Part shown: one piece after another, positions 7,960-16,052 of the stretch
How the letters are laid out: every line of letters begins with the position of its first letter
How positions within the stretch are numbered: the stretch's first letter is position 1
NCBI GenBank assembly: GCA_040880205.1
Contig: JBBDIU010000045.1
Location: 1 to 39,827, forward strand
Length of the DNA stretch: 39,827 nucleotides
Origin: WACF01 sp040880205
GTDB taxonomy: Bacteria > Pseudomonadota > Gammaproteobacteria > Pseudomonadales > Cellvibrionaceae
Direction of reading: 5' to 3'
Made by a program: the position numbers and the translations under genes
Notes under the pieces: generated by a model
The model's input: the letters and a program-made list of their open reading frames with translations, nothing else
Told to the model about the DNA's origin: nothing
The model's database searches: none

Positions 7960-8970
7960 ATGAAAACATTCCAGTGCGTGTGTGGCCAGCGCGTGTTTTT
8001 TGAGAATACCAGCTGCAATCAATGCGGGCGCGCCCTGGGTTTTGACCCGCAAACGCTGGATATGCTCGCGTTCGATCTGGAGGATACCTGGCGCGCGGAA
8101 GGTTCGGGCGTGGGTTACAAGCCCTGTAGCAATTATGTGTCCTACGATGTTTGCAACTGGGTGATACCGGAGCAAAGCCGCGCCAGCTTCTGTCTGGCGT
8201 GCAGTTTAAACGAAATGATTCCGGCCATTGCCTCGCCGCAAAAGCGTGGGTGGTGGGCGAAAATGGAATTGGCCAAACGCCGCCTGGTGGTAACCTTGCT
8301 GCGGCTCAAGCTCAAAGTCGTGGCCAAACGACACGACCCGCAAGGGTTGGGTTTCGCCTTTTTGGAAGACAAGCGAATGAACCCGGCGGTGCGGGAACAC
8401 TTTGTGGCCACCGGCCATGCCCACGGTTTGATTACGGTGAACCTGGCCGAGGCCGATCCGGCCCGGCGGGAAATGGCCCGCCAACAAATGGGCGAATCCT
8501 ATCGCACCCTGTTGGGACACTTCCGTCACGAGAGTGGTCATTACTATTTCGACCAGTTGATCAAGGGCACGAAACACGAGGCGGAATTTCGCCAACTGTT
8601 TGGCGACGAGCGCAAGGATTACGACGCAGCTCTGCGAGATTACTACGATAAACCGCCGCCCTCGGCTTTGGAAACCGGTTTTATCAGCGATTACGCCCAG
8701 GCTCATCCCTTGGAGGACTGGGCGGAGTGTTGGGCGCACTACCTCCACATGGTGGATACCCTGGAAACCGCAGCGGAATTTGGTTTGGTGGAGAAGCATT
8801 TTGCCGATGGTGACATCGATCAATGGCTATTGGACTGGTCACAGGTGACAGTCGCGCTGAACGCGCTAAATCGGAGTATGGGTTTTCAGGACGCCTGTCC
8901 CTTTGTCTATTCAGAGACGACGGTTGGCAAAATTCGCTTTATTCATCGTGCGGTTTGTTCTTGTTCTTGA
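7960..8970 (+). CDS. zinc-ribbon putative zinc metallopeptidase (COG4307-like)
   Basis: The 336-residue protein combines an N-terminal zinc ribbon (CVCGQ at 6-10, CNQCG at 19-23) and a second Cys cluster (Cys56, 65, 78, 81) with a metallopeptidase core. The core has HESGH at 190-194, an HExxH zinc motif. A downstream acidic stretch, LEDWAECWAHYLH (251-263), probably gives the third ligand. This fits the family annotated as putative zinc-binding metallopeptidase; no substrate is known. The length and the C-terminal FIHRAV ending look complete. The last 32 bp overlap, tail to tail, the end of the opposite-strand Anbu gene. It follows the ATP-grasp and alpha-E genes and takes the place often held by a transglutaminase-like peptidase. 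Confidence 0.88.
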   Translation: MKTFQCVCGQRVFFENTSCNQCGRALGFDPQTLDMLAFDLEDTWRAEGSGVGYKPCSNYVSYDVCNWVIPEQSRASFCLACSLNEMIPAIASPQKRGWWAKMELAKRRLVVTLLRLKLKVVAKRHDPQGLGFAFLEDKRMNPAVREHFVATGHAHGLITVNLAEADPARREMARQQMGESYRTLLGHFRHESGHYYFDQLIKGTKHEAEFRQLFGDERKDYDAALRDYYDKPPPSALETGFISDYAQAHPLEDWAECWAHYLHMVDTLETAAEFGLVEKHFADGDIDQWLLDWSQVTVALNALNRSMGFQDACPFVYSETTVGKIRFIHRAVCSCS

Positions 8971-9712
8971 CGTTACCGCTGTCCCGGTCCCAGCTAAAGG
9001 CCCAATTGAGAGGTGGCAATTGGCGAAAAGCCTCAATCAACTTGGCGTCCCAGGCCCGGTGCAATTCCCTCAAGTACTCGCTGTCTTCTTCAAAGCGGTG
9101 GTAGCGATCAAGACTTAGGCTATCGGTTTCGTACACGAGGGTTTCGATGGGCGGTCCCACGGTCAGGTTACTGCGCATGGTGGAATCCATGGACACCAGG
9201 GTACAGAGCGCCGCGGTTTCCAGGGTAGTGTCCAGGTTGAGAATACGATCCAGAATTGGCTTGCCGTACTTGCTTTCCCCAATCTGTAAATAGGGGGTGT
9301 CGGCCGAGGAGGTGATGTGGTTGCCTTGGGGGTAAATCAGCGCAATCTGCGGTTTGCTGTCCTTGATCTGGCCGCCCACAATGAAGCTGGCTTCGTAAGT
9401 GGAACCTCGGCCGGCGTGTTTAGCCTGCTGGGCCACGCTTAGCTCGCCGATGTAGTCGGCCGCATCGGCAATGCTGGCAACAGTCATCAGGCTGCGCGGG
9501 GTCTCGTCCCGGATGTCTTTTTTTAGCTTGGCGACAACCGCCTGGGTAGTCGCCAGGTTGCCTGCATTGAGCACGGCGAACTGGCGCTGGCCCTCAAGGC
9601 CAAACTGGTGCATTTTGCTGTAGGTGCTGATTTGATCGATACCCGCATTGGTGCGGGAATCAGAACAAAACACCAAACCGGCCTTGACCGCAACGGCAAC
9701 ACAATAAGTCAT
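8939..9712 (-). CDS. Anbu-type proteasome-like peptidase
   Basis: The 257-residue protein is an N-terminal-nucleophile hydrolase of the Anbu (COG3484, proteasome-type protease) family, a bacterial relative of HslV and proteasome beta subunits. It starts MTYCVAVAV, so removal of Met exposes a catalytic Thr1. Numbering from that Thr, Asp17 lies in CSDSRTNAGID and Lys32 in STYSKMHQF, as expected for the Thr/Asp/Lys active site. The length is normal. The gene runs opposite to the ATP-grasp/alpha-E/metallopeptidase genes and its last 32 bp overlap the metallopeptidase end. It therefore has its own promoter. Opposed transcription through the overlap could make expression of the two sides antagonistic (inference). 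Confidence 0.93.
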   Translation of the reverse strand: MTYCVAVAVKAGLVFCSDSRTNAGIDQISTYSKMHQFGLEGQRQFAVLNAGNLATTQAVVAKLKKDIRDETPRSLMTVASIADAADYIGELSVAQQAKHAGRGSTYEASFIVGGQIKDSKPQIALIYPQGNHITSSADTPYLQIGESKYGKPILDRILNLDTTLETAALCTLVSMDSTMRSNLTVGPPIETLVYETDSLSLDRYHRFEEDSEYLRELHRAWDAKLIEAFRQLPPLNWAFSWDRDSGNVKNKNKPHDE

Positions 9713-10257
9713 CTACCACGCTCAAATTACTGCCATGTCGTTATTGTCACGGCCGTTGTATTCGCGTCCGGCACGGTTGAGTGGCAAAGTTAGCCTGGAT
9801 CAGCCGTTCCGGGGGCACAGGGGGCATAATAGGGGGAAATGACGACATTTGCCACGCATCAAATCAGGACGTTGACTAATTGCCCGGTTTGCATAAATAT
9901 AGAGCTAAACGTGGTAGACGGTTCCTGATGACTGGTTTTAAGGCCGGGTATCGGTGGTTTTTGGGTCACAATCGTTTTTTGAGTAATAGTGGTTCTCAGG
10001 TAATTATGGTTCTCGAGCAACATTGGTTTAAAGGCGGTCCGCGTTCAATATTCATTATTTGGCTAAGTGCCTGACGTCAAAACAATTTTTCCTCTTACCA
10101 CAGCCATGTCCCCGGTGGTCCCGCCGCGTTCGTCCCGCCGTTTACGTTACTCCGCCCAGCTTCCGGTTTCGGTTGGATTTTCGACAGTCGCCCTTCCCGG
10201 CCGGGCGGTCGAGCGCCAGTGGGCGACAGATCAACATTTTGCAGGAGTGCCCTCGCG
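9713..10257. other. 545-bp intergenic region between Anbu and HNH genes
   Basis: No gene is supported here. The left part must hold the Anbu promoter on the minus strand. A good plus-strand promoter lies at 9872-9899. Downstream of it (about 9920-10040) is an AT-rich stretch with imperfect repeats of a GGTTCTC/GGTTTTAAGG type, which could be decayed DNA or a leader. A 64-codon frame from 9880 covers that stretch but shows no motif or ribosome binding site. The right part is the GC-rich leader of the HNH gene. Confidence 0.5.
9872..9899 (+). promoter_or_regulatory. candidate sigma-70 promoter
   Basis: TTGACT (9872-9877), a 16-bp spacer and TAAATA (9894-9899) form a good sigma-70 match. The nearest downstream gene is the HNH endonuclease, about 350 bp away, so either that gene has a long leader or an unannotated RNA starts here. 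Confidence 0.45.
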
Positions 10258-10821
10258 GTGGAAGCGCGTATATTGCGTCTTAACATTGCCGGTCAGCCGG
10301 TGGAGTGGTTGCACTGGAAGGAGGCCGTATGCCTGCACGCCCGGGACATGGTTGCCTGGTCCTTGGGGGGTATTGCGCGCGAGGTTCTGGGTGGTTATTG
10401 CCGCCATACGGGGTTGCAATCCTCCATTCGCTTGCCGGCAATTATCGCCTGCGGTGGGCGTCGCATCCCCAAGCTGCGTACCAACCCTCTGTTGACCAAT
10501 GAAGCGCTATTTGCGCGGGATGATTACCAGTGCCTTTATTGTGGCAAGGTTTTTCCGTTCCCAGGCCTGTCGCGCGATCATGTGGTGCCCAAAAGCCGCG
10601 GCGGCAAGGACCGCTGGGAAAACGTGGTAACCGCTTGCCGGCGCTGTAATCAGCATAAAGGCGATCGTCTGCCCAGCGAGATTGCCATGGAGCTGATTGC
10701 CTTGCCCTATCGCCCCAACTATGCGGAATACCTGGCGCTGATTAACACTAAGAGGATTCGGGGTGACCAGATGGAGTTCCTGCGCCCCCAGTTCTCCAAG
10801 AACAGCCGCTTTGCCCAATAA
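10258..10821 (+). CDS. HNH endonuclease family protein
   Basis: The 188-residue protein has the N-terminal strand-rich segment ARILRLNIAGQPVEWLHW usual for short bacterial HNH proteins of this type. A C-terminal HNH nuclease domain follows: CLYCG, then RDHVVPKSRGGKDRWENVV and CRRCNQHKGD. The paired CxxC motifs should bind zinc, and His in DHVV with the Asn and His residues form the beta-beta-alpha-metal site. The chosen GTG start has an AGGAG 10 nt upstream and gives the family-typical N-terminus; a GTG 39 bp earlier lacks both. Its role is unknown. Stand-alone HNH proteins of this class are common in core chromosomes, so no mobile element need be assumed. Confidence 0.85.
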   Translation: MEARILRLNIAGQPVEWLHWKEAVCLHARDMVAWSLGGIAREVLGGYCRHTGLQSSIRLPAIIACGGRRIPKLRTNPLLTNEALFARDDYQCLYCGKVFPFPGLSRDHVVPKSRGGKDRWENVVTACRRCNQHKGDRLPSEIAMELIALPYRPNYAEYLALINTKRIRGDQMEFLRPQFSKNSRFAQ

Positions 10822-10958
10822 CCCGCGGGCACTAAAACTTAGTGCACTGTTTCTCAAACTGTTTATTTGCCTCGCCGTTGGCATCCGAACTCACGGGTTT
10901 GGTCCGTTGCTCTCCCGCGTCCGACGAATTCAGATGCAAAACCGACTATTCTGGCGAC

Positions 10959-11780
10959 ATGAAAACTTCGTTGTTAGTTCTCATATGCTTGCTGTTTACT
11001 GCCGGAGCCAGCGCCAACCAGGGCTGTTCGGCGCTGGCTCGCAGTGAACTGGAGCAGTTGTATTGCACCATCAAGGCCACCTCGGCCGGGGCCGGGCTGC
11101 CCAGCCTCGGTGATTTCCGTCGCAATGATGAAACCGTTCAGGCGCTGTTGCTAAAACAACCGGCACGTAGGCTGGGCCTGGCGGTGCCCGACGTTTCAGT
11201 AATCCAGCCCGCGCCCCGCGAGCGTAAAACGGAACCGGCTAAACGCTCGACTGGCCCGCGGCAGGCAGTGGAGACTTCCCAGCCGATAGCGGAACCTGTG
11301 GACTCCCTGCACGGGTGCCAAATGTTCAAGCGGGAGATTCGCTGTCCCACGCGCCATTACCGACTGGTGGATAACATGGGTAATCATGCGTTGGAGGCAG
11401 GGGCTTTGGGCGTCCACAACACATTTGAGCTTGCGCGTTTCACCGGGGATTTCCAGGACAAGCAAGCGGTAAACCGCTACCTCGCGGAAAGTTATCGGCA
11501 TTACATCGAAAAAATGCTTAGCATAGGTCTGGGTGGTGTCACCATGAGTTATACCCGGTTCCATCGTACCTTTCGCGAACTTGGCGACAAAAACGAGGAC
11601 TTCGCCGCGCGCTCCGCGACAATGTTTCGCTATCTAAAGCAAGACAAATCCAGCATGGCGATCGCCCCTCGTCACGAAGAATATTTGCCGACGAGCATTG
11701 AGCAGTGTTTCGATCTGAGCGATACCCTGGTGATTTGCGACGACCGCGACCGCAATTGGGTTTTTAAAGCGGGTGAGTGA
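10959..11780 (+). CDS. uncharacterised exported protein
   Basis: I do not recognise this 273-residue protein. It starts with MKTSLLVLICLLFTAGASA, a clear Sec signal peptide with cleavage expected after ASA, so it should be periplasmic. A low-complexity, basic and Pro-rich linker (about 95-125) separates an N-terminal helical part from a C-terminal domain with paired cysteines (CQMFKREIRCP; later QCFDL and VICDD), possibly disulfide-bonded. The longer frame opening 117 bp upstream would bury the signal peptide and is rejected. It is followed at once by a heptamer array. The next gene is the RmlD-like protein, with no evidence of a shared function. Confidence 0.7.
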   Translation: MKTSLLVLICLLFTAGASANQGCSALARSELEQLYCTIKATSAGAGLPSLGDFRRNDETVQALLLKQPARRLGLAVPDVSVIQPAPRERKTEPAKRSTGPRQAVETSQPIAEPVDSLHGCQMFKREIRCPTRHYRLVDNMGNHALEAGALGVHNTFELARFTGDFQDKQAVNRYLAESYRHYIEKMLSIGLGGVTMSYTRFHRTFRELGDKNEDFAARSATMFRYLKQDKSSMAIAPRHEEYLPTSIEQCFDLSDTLVICDDRDRNWVFKAGE

Positions 11781-11791
11781 TGGGGTTGGGA

Positions 11792-11826
11792 AGTGGGGAG
11801 TGGAAAGTAAAAAGTGGAAAGTAGGG
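11792..11826 (+). repeat. heptamer array A (AGTRRRR, 5 units)
   Basis: Five contiguous 7-bp units read AGTGGGG, AGTGGAA, AGTAAAA, AGTGGAA, AGTAGGG. The period is exact although the units differ. The array starts 12 bp after the stop of the upstream gene. Confidence 0.85.
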
Positions 11827-11910
11827 GGAAGTCGAAAAAGCCAAGCCAGCGGGCCATGTTAATGTGATATGTTGGTAAACGGTTCTAGAACTTCGAGGTG
11901 AGCTTAGTTA

Positions 11911-12852
11911 ATGGCGTCGATTGCGAGTAAACGGGTGCTTGTCGTTGGTCCGGAAAACGGCTTGGTGGCTACGGTTGCCCGGGAGCTTGATGCCGGCAAT
12001 ATGCCAGTGACCTTTGTGGTTGATTCCACAATCGACTGGAACGAGAAGACCGTCGTCAGCAAACTATTCAGCAAGCAAAAGCCTTTCATGCTCCTACACG
12101 AAATGGAGTTCTACAGGCCTGCCCTGCGCAAACGCAAAGCGGAGCCCCAGCGGGCTGAATTGCTGCACCGTAGCCAGAGCCTGGCCGAGGCCTGCGCCAA
12201 GCACAAATGCATTGTCATGCACTTATCCGACTATCATGTATTTGGCGGTGACACCAAGAATGCCTACGACGAAAACGATCCGACCGCGCCTCTCGATAAC
12301 TACGGCGCCTGGGTGGCCGCCGCGGAGCAGCATTTCGCCGACCGCATCGAAAAACATCTGGTGTTGCGTTTTAGTTGGTTAATCGATGCCGAGAGCGACA
12401 ACCTTTTTACCCGCGTATTGGCGGTTCTGTCCAGCGGCGAGGAAATGCGTTTAAGCCGTTATCGGCGGGGAGCCCCGACTTGGAGGGGAGATGCCCGCCG
12501 GGTAATTTCCGGGGTAGTTCGCCAAGTTATGGCCGGTGCCGAGAACTGGGGTTGCTTCCACTACTGCAGTGTGGACAGTTGCAACGAGTGGGAGTTTGGG
12601 CGGGAAGTGGAAGCGACTTTGACCGACCTGCGTGCTCCACTCGGCAAGATAGTCGCGGACGATGTGAAGGAAAACAAGCGTTTCCCGAGTGAACCTTCCA
12701 GTGCGACCTTAAACAGCCGGCGAATTCGCAGCAATTTTGGAGTACACGGCCGCAGTTGGCGCCAAGGCCTGAAGGCCCAGATCAATCACTGGCTGGAGCA
12801 CAGAGTCCAGAAGACCGAAGATCAAAGGCGGACAGCGAACGACCGGCAGTAG
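11911..12852 (+). CDS. RmlD-like sugar-nucleotide-binding SDR protein, probably degenerate
   Basis: The 313-residue product resembles RmlD (dTDP-4-dehydrorhamnose reductase) and related extended SDR proteins: an N-terminal nucleotide-binding strand KRVLVVGPENG, the central VMHLSDYHVFGG, and DENDPTAPLDNYG. In active enzymes the YxxxK catalytic pair follows. Here the Tyr is followed by GAWV, so the Lys position holds Val. The Gly-rich cofactor loop is also atypical. The protein may bind a nucleotide sugar or NAD(P) without reducing it. The C-terminal 20 residues (EHRVQKTEDQRRTANDRQ) are highly polar and run into a heptamer array. It is flanked by arrays on both sides and diverges from nothing obvious in pathway terms. 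Confidence 0.72.
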   Translation: MASIASKRVLVVGPENGLVATVARELDAGNMPVTFVVDSTIDWNEKTVVSKLFSKQKPFMLLHEMEFYRPALRKRKAEPQRAELLHRSQSLAEACAKHKCIVMHLSDYHVFGGDTKNAYDENDPTAPLDNYGAWVAAAEQHFADRIEKHLVLRFSWLIDAESDNLFTRVLAVLSSGEEMRLSRYRRGAPTWRGDARRVISGVVRQVMAGAENWGCFHYCSVDSCNEWEFGREVEATLTDLRAPLGKIVADDVKENKRFPSEPSSATLNSRRIRSNFGVHGRSWRQGLKAQINHWLEHRVQKTEDQRRTANDRQ

Positions 12853-12863
12853 TGGGTATACTC

Positions 12864-12898
12864 TTTCCTACTTCCTACTTCCTACTTCCTACTTCCCA
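12864..12898 (-). repeat. heptamer array B (AGTAGGA, 5 units)
   Basis: Between the convergent ends of the RmlD-like gene and fabB, five 7-bp units read on the plus strand as TTTCCTA, three CTTCCTA and CTTCCCA. On the minus strand the unit is AGTAGGA. A 9-bp direct repeat (AGACCCTAG) follows and reaches the fabB stop. Confidence 0.85.
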
Positions 12899-12913
12899 GA
12901 CCCTAGCCAGACC

Positions 12914-14131
12914 CTAGGGCCGGTGGCGTTCAAACACCAGACAGGCGTTGGTGCCACCAAAGCCGAAGCTGTTGGACATCACCGCGTTCAGTTGCAAGTC
13001 GTCAATTCGCTCCCGGACAATCGGCAGCCCTTCCGCCTCGTCATCCAGGTTTTCAATATTGGCCGAGGCGCAAACGAAATTGTTTTCCAGCATCAGCAAG
13101 CTGTAGATGGCTTCCTGAACCCCGGCGGCGCCAAGGGAATGACCGGTAAGGGACTTAGTGGAGCTGATATACGGTACCTTGTCGCCAAAGGTTGAGCGAA
13201 TTGCCTGCAGTTCCTTCATGTCCCCTACCGGGGTACTGGTCCCATGGGTATTTATGTACTCTATGTCCGCTCTGGCAGTGCTCATGGCCATCCGCATACA
13301 GCGGGTGGCGCCTTCGCCTGAGGGCGCCACCATGTCGTAGCCATCCGAAGTGGCGCCGTAGCCAGTAAGTTCGGCATAGATCGTTGCGCCTCGGGCTTTC
13401 GCGTGTTCCAGTTCCTCAAGGACTACACAACCGCCGCCGCCGGCAATGACAAAGCCATCGCGTTCACGATCGTAGGCGCGCGAAGCGCGATTCGGTGTTT
13501 CGTTGAACTTGGAGGACAAGGCGCCCATGGCGTCGAATAAACAGCTCGAAGTCCAATGCTCTTCCTCGCCGCCGCCAGCGAATATGACATCCTGCTTGCC
13601 CAGTTGAATAAGTTCCATGGCATTACCGATGCAATGGGCGCTGGTGGAGCAGGCGGATGATATGGAATAGTTCACCCCTTTGATTTTAAAGGGCGTGGCC
13701 AGGCACGCCGAGGTTGTGCTGGCCATGGTCTGGGTGACCCGGTAGGGGCCAACGCGTTTTATCCCGCGCTCGCGGAGGATGTCGGCTGCTTCCACGTTGC
13801 TGAGCGCGGAAGCTCCGCCGGAACCCATAATAATGCCGGTGCGTTCGTTGGAAACCTGGGCTTCCTCGAGCCCGGCGTCGGCAATTGCCTGCGCCATGGA
13901 TATGTAGGCGAAACCGGCCGCGTCGCCCATAAAGCGCAAGGTCTTGCGGTCGATGTGTTCTTTCAAGTCGATGTCAACGCTGCCGGCGACCTGGCTGCGA
14001 AAACCATACTGCTGATATTCCGGCTTGAATTTGATGCCGGTGACTCCCCGTTTCAGTGCATCCAACACGGCAGACTTGTCATTACCGAGGCAGGATACGA
14101 TGCCCAGACCGGTGACTACTACGCGTCTCAT
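12914..14131 (-). CDS. fabB: beta-ketoacyl-ACP synthase I
   Basis: FabB elongates acyl-ACP with malonyl-ACP and is needed to extend the cis-3-decenoyl-ACP made by FabA, so it belongs to unsaturated fatty acid synthesis in the cytosol. The 405-residue protein has the full KAS I active site: Cys161 in SISSACSTSAHCIGN, His296 in INTHGTSTPVGD, and Lys326 with His331 in STKSLTGHSLGAAG. It starts MRRVVVTGLGIVSCLGN as usual, with GAGGA upstream. It lies 120 bp downstream of fabA on the same strand; the fabA-fabB pair is the standard gammaproteobacterial arrangement. Confidence 0.97.
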   Translation of the reverse strand: MRRVVVTGLGIVSCLGNDKSAVLDALKRGVTGIKFKPEYQQYGFRSQVAGSVDIDLKEHIDRKTLRFMGDAAGFAYISMAQAIADAGLEEAQVSNERTGIIMGSGGASALSNVEAADILRERGIKRVGPYRVTQTMASTTSACLATPFKIKGVNYSISSACSTSAHCIGNAMELIQLGKQDVIFAGGGEEEHWTSSCLFDAMGALSSKFNETPNRASRAYDRERDGFVIAGGGGCVVLEELEHAKARGATIYAELTGYGATSDGYDMVAPSGEGATRCMRMAMSTARADIEYINTHGTSTPVGDMKELQAIRSTFGDKVPYISSTKSLTGHSLGAAGVQEAIYSLLMLENNFVCASANIENLDDEAEGLPIVRERIDDLQLNAVMSNSFGFGGTNACLVFERHRP

Positions 14132-14251
14132 AGAGATCCTCGTGACTACGGGAATTTGGGGTTATAGTTCGGCTGGAAGCCGGTCAAGTCGACAACTGTT
14201 TTGGCAATGCCGAATGTCGTCGTGTTCTCGCATATCGCTAAATCAGTAATG

Positions 14252-14776
14252 CTAAAACAGGTCCGCATTTTGAAACAGGCCAACCCGGAGATCCTTGGCA
14301 AAATAGATTTCCTTGCCGTCCACGGAAACCCGACCATCGGCAATGCCCATTATCAATTTTCTCTCGATTACGCGTTTGAGGTGGATATGGTAGGTGACTT
14401 TTTTTGCCTTGGGTAGGATCTGGCCGGCAAACTTCACCTCGCCGGCGCCCAGCGCCCTGCCGCGGCCCGGGTTACCTTTCCAGGCCAGGAAGAAACCCAC
14501 CAGCTGCCACATGGCGTCCAGGCCCAGGCAGCCGGGCATGACCGGATCCGAAGGAAAGTGGCATTGAAAAAACCACAACTCCGGGTGAATATCCAATTCG
14601 GCCACAATTTCGCCCTTGCCAAATTCACCGCCTTTATCGCTAATGTGACTCACTCGGTCGACCATCAACATATTCGGGATGGGTAGCTGGGCATTGCCGG
14701 GCCCGAACATGCGGCCGTAACCGCAATCGATCAGCTCGTCAAAGTCGTAGGCGTGTTTTCTTTCAAAAGTGATCAT
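14252..14776 (-). CDS. fabA: 3-hydroxydecanoyl-ACP dehydratase/isomerase
   Basis: FabA dehydrates 3-hydroxydecanoyl-ACP and isomerises trans-2- to cis-3-decenoyl-ACP, the branch point to unsaturated fatty acids. The 174-residue length is typical. The catalytic His73 lies in FQCHFPSDPVMPGCLGLDA and Asp87 in the same segment. The motifs FGPGNAQLPIPNMLMVDRV and GAGEVKFAGQILP are characteristic. It is the first gene of a fabA-fabB unit. No convincing FabR or FadR operator was seen upstream. Confidence 0.97.
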   Translation of the reverse strand: MITFERKHAYDFDELIDCGYGRMFGPGNAQLPIPNMLMVDRVSHISDKGGEFGKGEIVAELDIHPELWFFQCHFPSDPVMPGCLGLDAMWQLVGFFLAWKGNPGRGRALGAGEVKFAGQILPKAKKVTYHIHLKRVIERKLIMGIADGRVSVDGKEIYFAKDLRVGLFQNADLF

Positions 14777-15171
14777 ACGGTTCCGGCTACATAAGATGAC
14801 TACGCGGTCACATAACAGCCCCGCGCACGAAGGAGGCCATTCTACCGGCTCCGTCTCAGTTGTCTAGCGCTAGAAATCGTGTCCGCGGCAGCCACAATGG
14901 AAACTTGGAAGTGTGGTATGGTATGTGCCTTTACAAGGTCTCGCCAGCGGCGTTCTGCTGACGAAGCCTCTTCCTTATGCAACTAAATAAAGCGGCCTGC
15001 CTACTGTTCAAGTTTGCACCCATTGCGGGGATGCGGGTTTACAAACCCTGTGCGAGGCGCGGCAGGGAAAGTACGAGGAAAGCAATGCCCATGTTCCTTT
15101 TATCCGGGGTCCCCCGCAGCCAGAGGCGCTAATGTACTCAGACAGGAATCAGTAAACTCAAGGACACAGTG
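14777..15171. other. 395-bp divergent control region fabA/galU
   Basis: No gene is supported. The fabA promoter must lie at the left on the minus strand, but no strong -35/-10 pair is visible. On the plus strand TGGTATGGT (14914-14922) resembles an extended -10, which would give galU a leader of about 240 nt. A 51-codon ATG frame at 14977-15132 has no ribosome binding site or family resemblance. AAGGA at 15160-15164 serves galU. Confidence 0.45.
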
Positions 15172-15999
15172 ATGATTAAAAAATGTTTATTCCCGGTTGC
15201 CGGCTACGGCACGCGTTTTTTACCGGCAACGAAAGCCATGCCCAAGGAAATGTTGCCGGTAGTCAACAAACCATTGGTTCAGTACGGTGTGGAAGAGGCC
15301 ATCGAAGCGGGGCTGACCGAAATTGGCCTGGTCACGGGCCGCGGCAAGCGCGCCATCGCCGACCACTTCGACGTAAGTTACGAGCTTGAGCATCAAATTG
15401 CCGGGACCGACAAGGAAAAGTACCTTGAAAGTATTCGCAATGTTATGGAGCAGGCGTCCTTCTCCATGACACGGCAAAAAGAGATGAGAGGTTTGGGCGA
15501 TGCGATCCTGAACGGTAGGCGCCTTATCGGCGACGAGCCCTTCGGCGTAGTGTTGTCCGACGACTTATGCGTCACCGAAGGTGAGGGGGTGCTCGCCCAG
15601 ATGGTGAAGCTGTATAAGCAATTTCGTTGCAGTATTGTAGCAATCCAGGAGATTCCCAAGGAAAATATTCACAAGTTCGGCGTGATCGCTGGAGAGAAAA
15701 TCAAAGAGGACTTGTACCAAGTCACGGACATGGTGGAAAAACCCGCCGCCGAGGACGCCCCTTCCAACCTGGCCATTATCGGCCGTTACATTCTCACCCC
15801 CGACATTTTCGATGTCATAGAGGATACTCCGCCTGGCAAAAACGGCGAACTGCAATTAACCGATGCATTGTTAAAGCAGGCGCAGACGGGCTGTGTCATG
15901 GCGTACAAGTTCAAGGGCCGGCGTTTTGATTGTGGGGCGGTTTCGGGCTTTGTGGAAGCCACTAATTACGTTTACGAGAATTTATACAACGAGGACTAA
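15172..15999 (+). CDS. galU: UTP-glucose-1-phosphate uridylyltransferase
   Basis: GalU makes UDP-glucose from UTP and glucose 1-phosphate in the cytosol, for lipopolysaccharide, exopolysaccharide and trehalose pathways. The nucleotide-binding N-terminus LFPVAGYGTRFLPATKAMPK, the GLGDAIL segment, VEKPAAEDAPSNLAIIGRYI and the LTDALL ending are all present in 275 residues. The ATG at 15172 has AAGGA 7 nt upstream and is preferred to the GTG just before it. The gene is followed after 53 bp by manB on the same strand, an operon-like pair that supplies precursors for surface polysaccharides. A GGCTTACAA/TTGTAAAGCC inverted repeat lies in that gap. Confidence 0.97.
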   Translation: MIKKCLFPVAGYGTRFLPATKAMPKEMLPVVNKPLVQYGVEEAIEAGLTEIGLVTGRGKRAIADHFDVSYELEHQIAGTDKEKYLESIRNVMEQASFSMTRQKEMRGLGDAILNGRRLIGDEPFGVVLSDDLCVTEGEGVLAQMVKLYKQFRCSIVAIQEIPKENIHKFGVIAGEKIKEDLYQVTDMVEKPAAEDAPSNLAIIGRYILTPDIFDVIEDTPPGKNGELQLTDALLKQAQTGCVMAYKFKGRRFDCGAVSGFVEATNYVYENLYNED

Positions 16000-16052
16000 A
16001 TCGCTATAAGGCTTACAACGCCTTGTAAAGCCCGATGGAAGGACCCTGCTCG

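Noticed and set aside
9880..10074. 64-codon frame after the candidate promoter
   Set aside because: No ribosome binding site and it follows an imperfect repeat tract; coding is not supported.
10842..10958. Upstream start for the exported protein gene
   Set aside because: It would place 39 residues before a clear signal peptide.
14977..15132. 51-codon ATG frame upstream of galU
   Set aside because: No ribosome binding site, no recognisable motif, and it lies in the probable galU leader.
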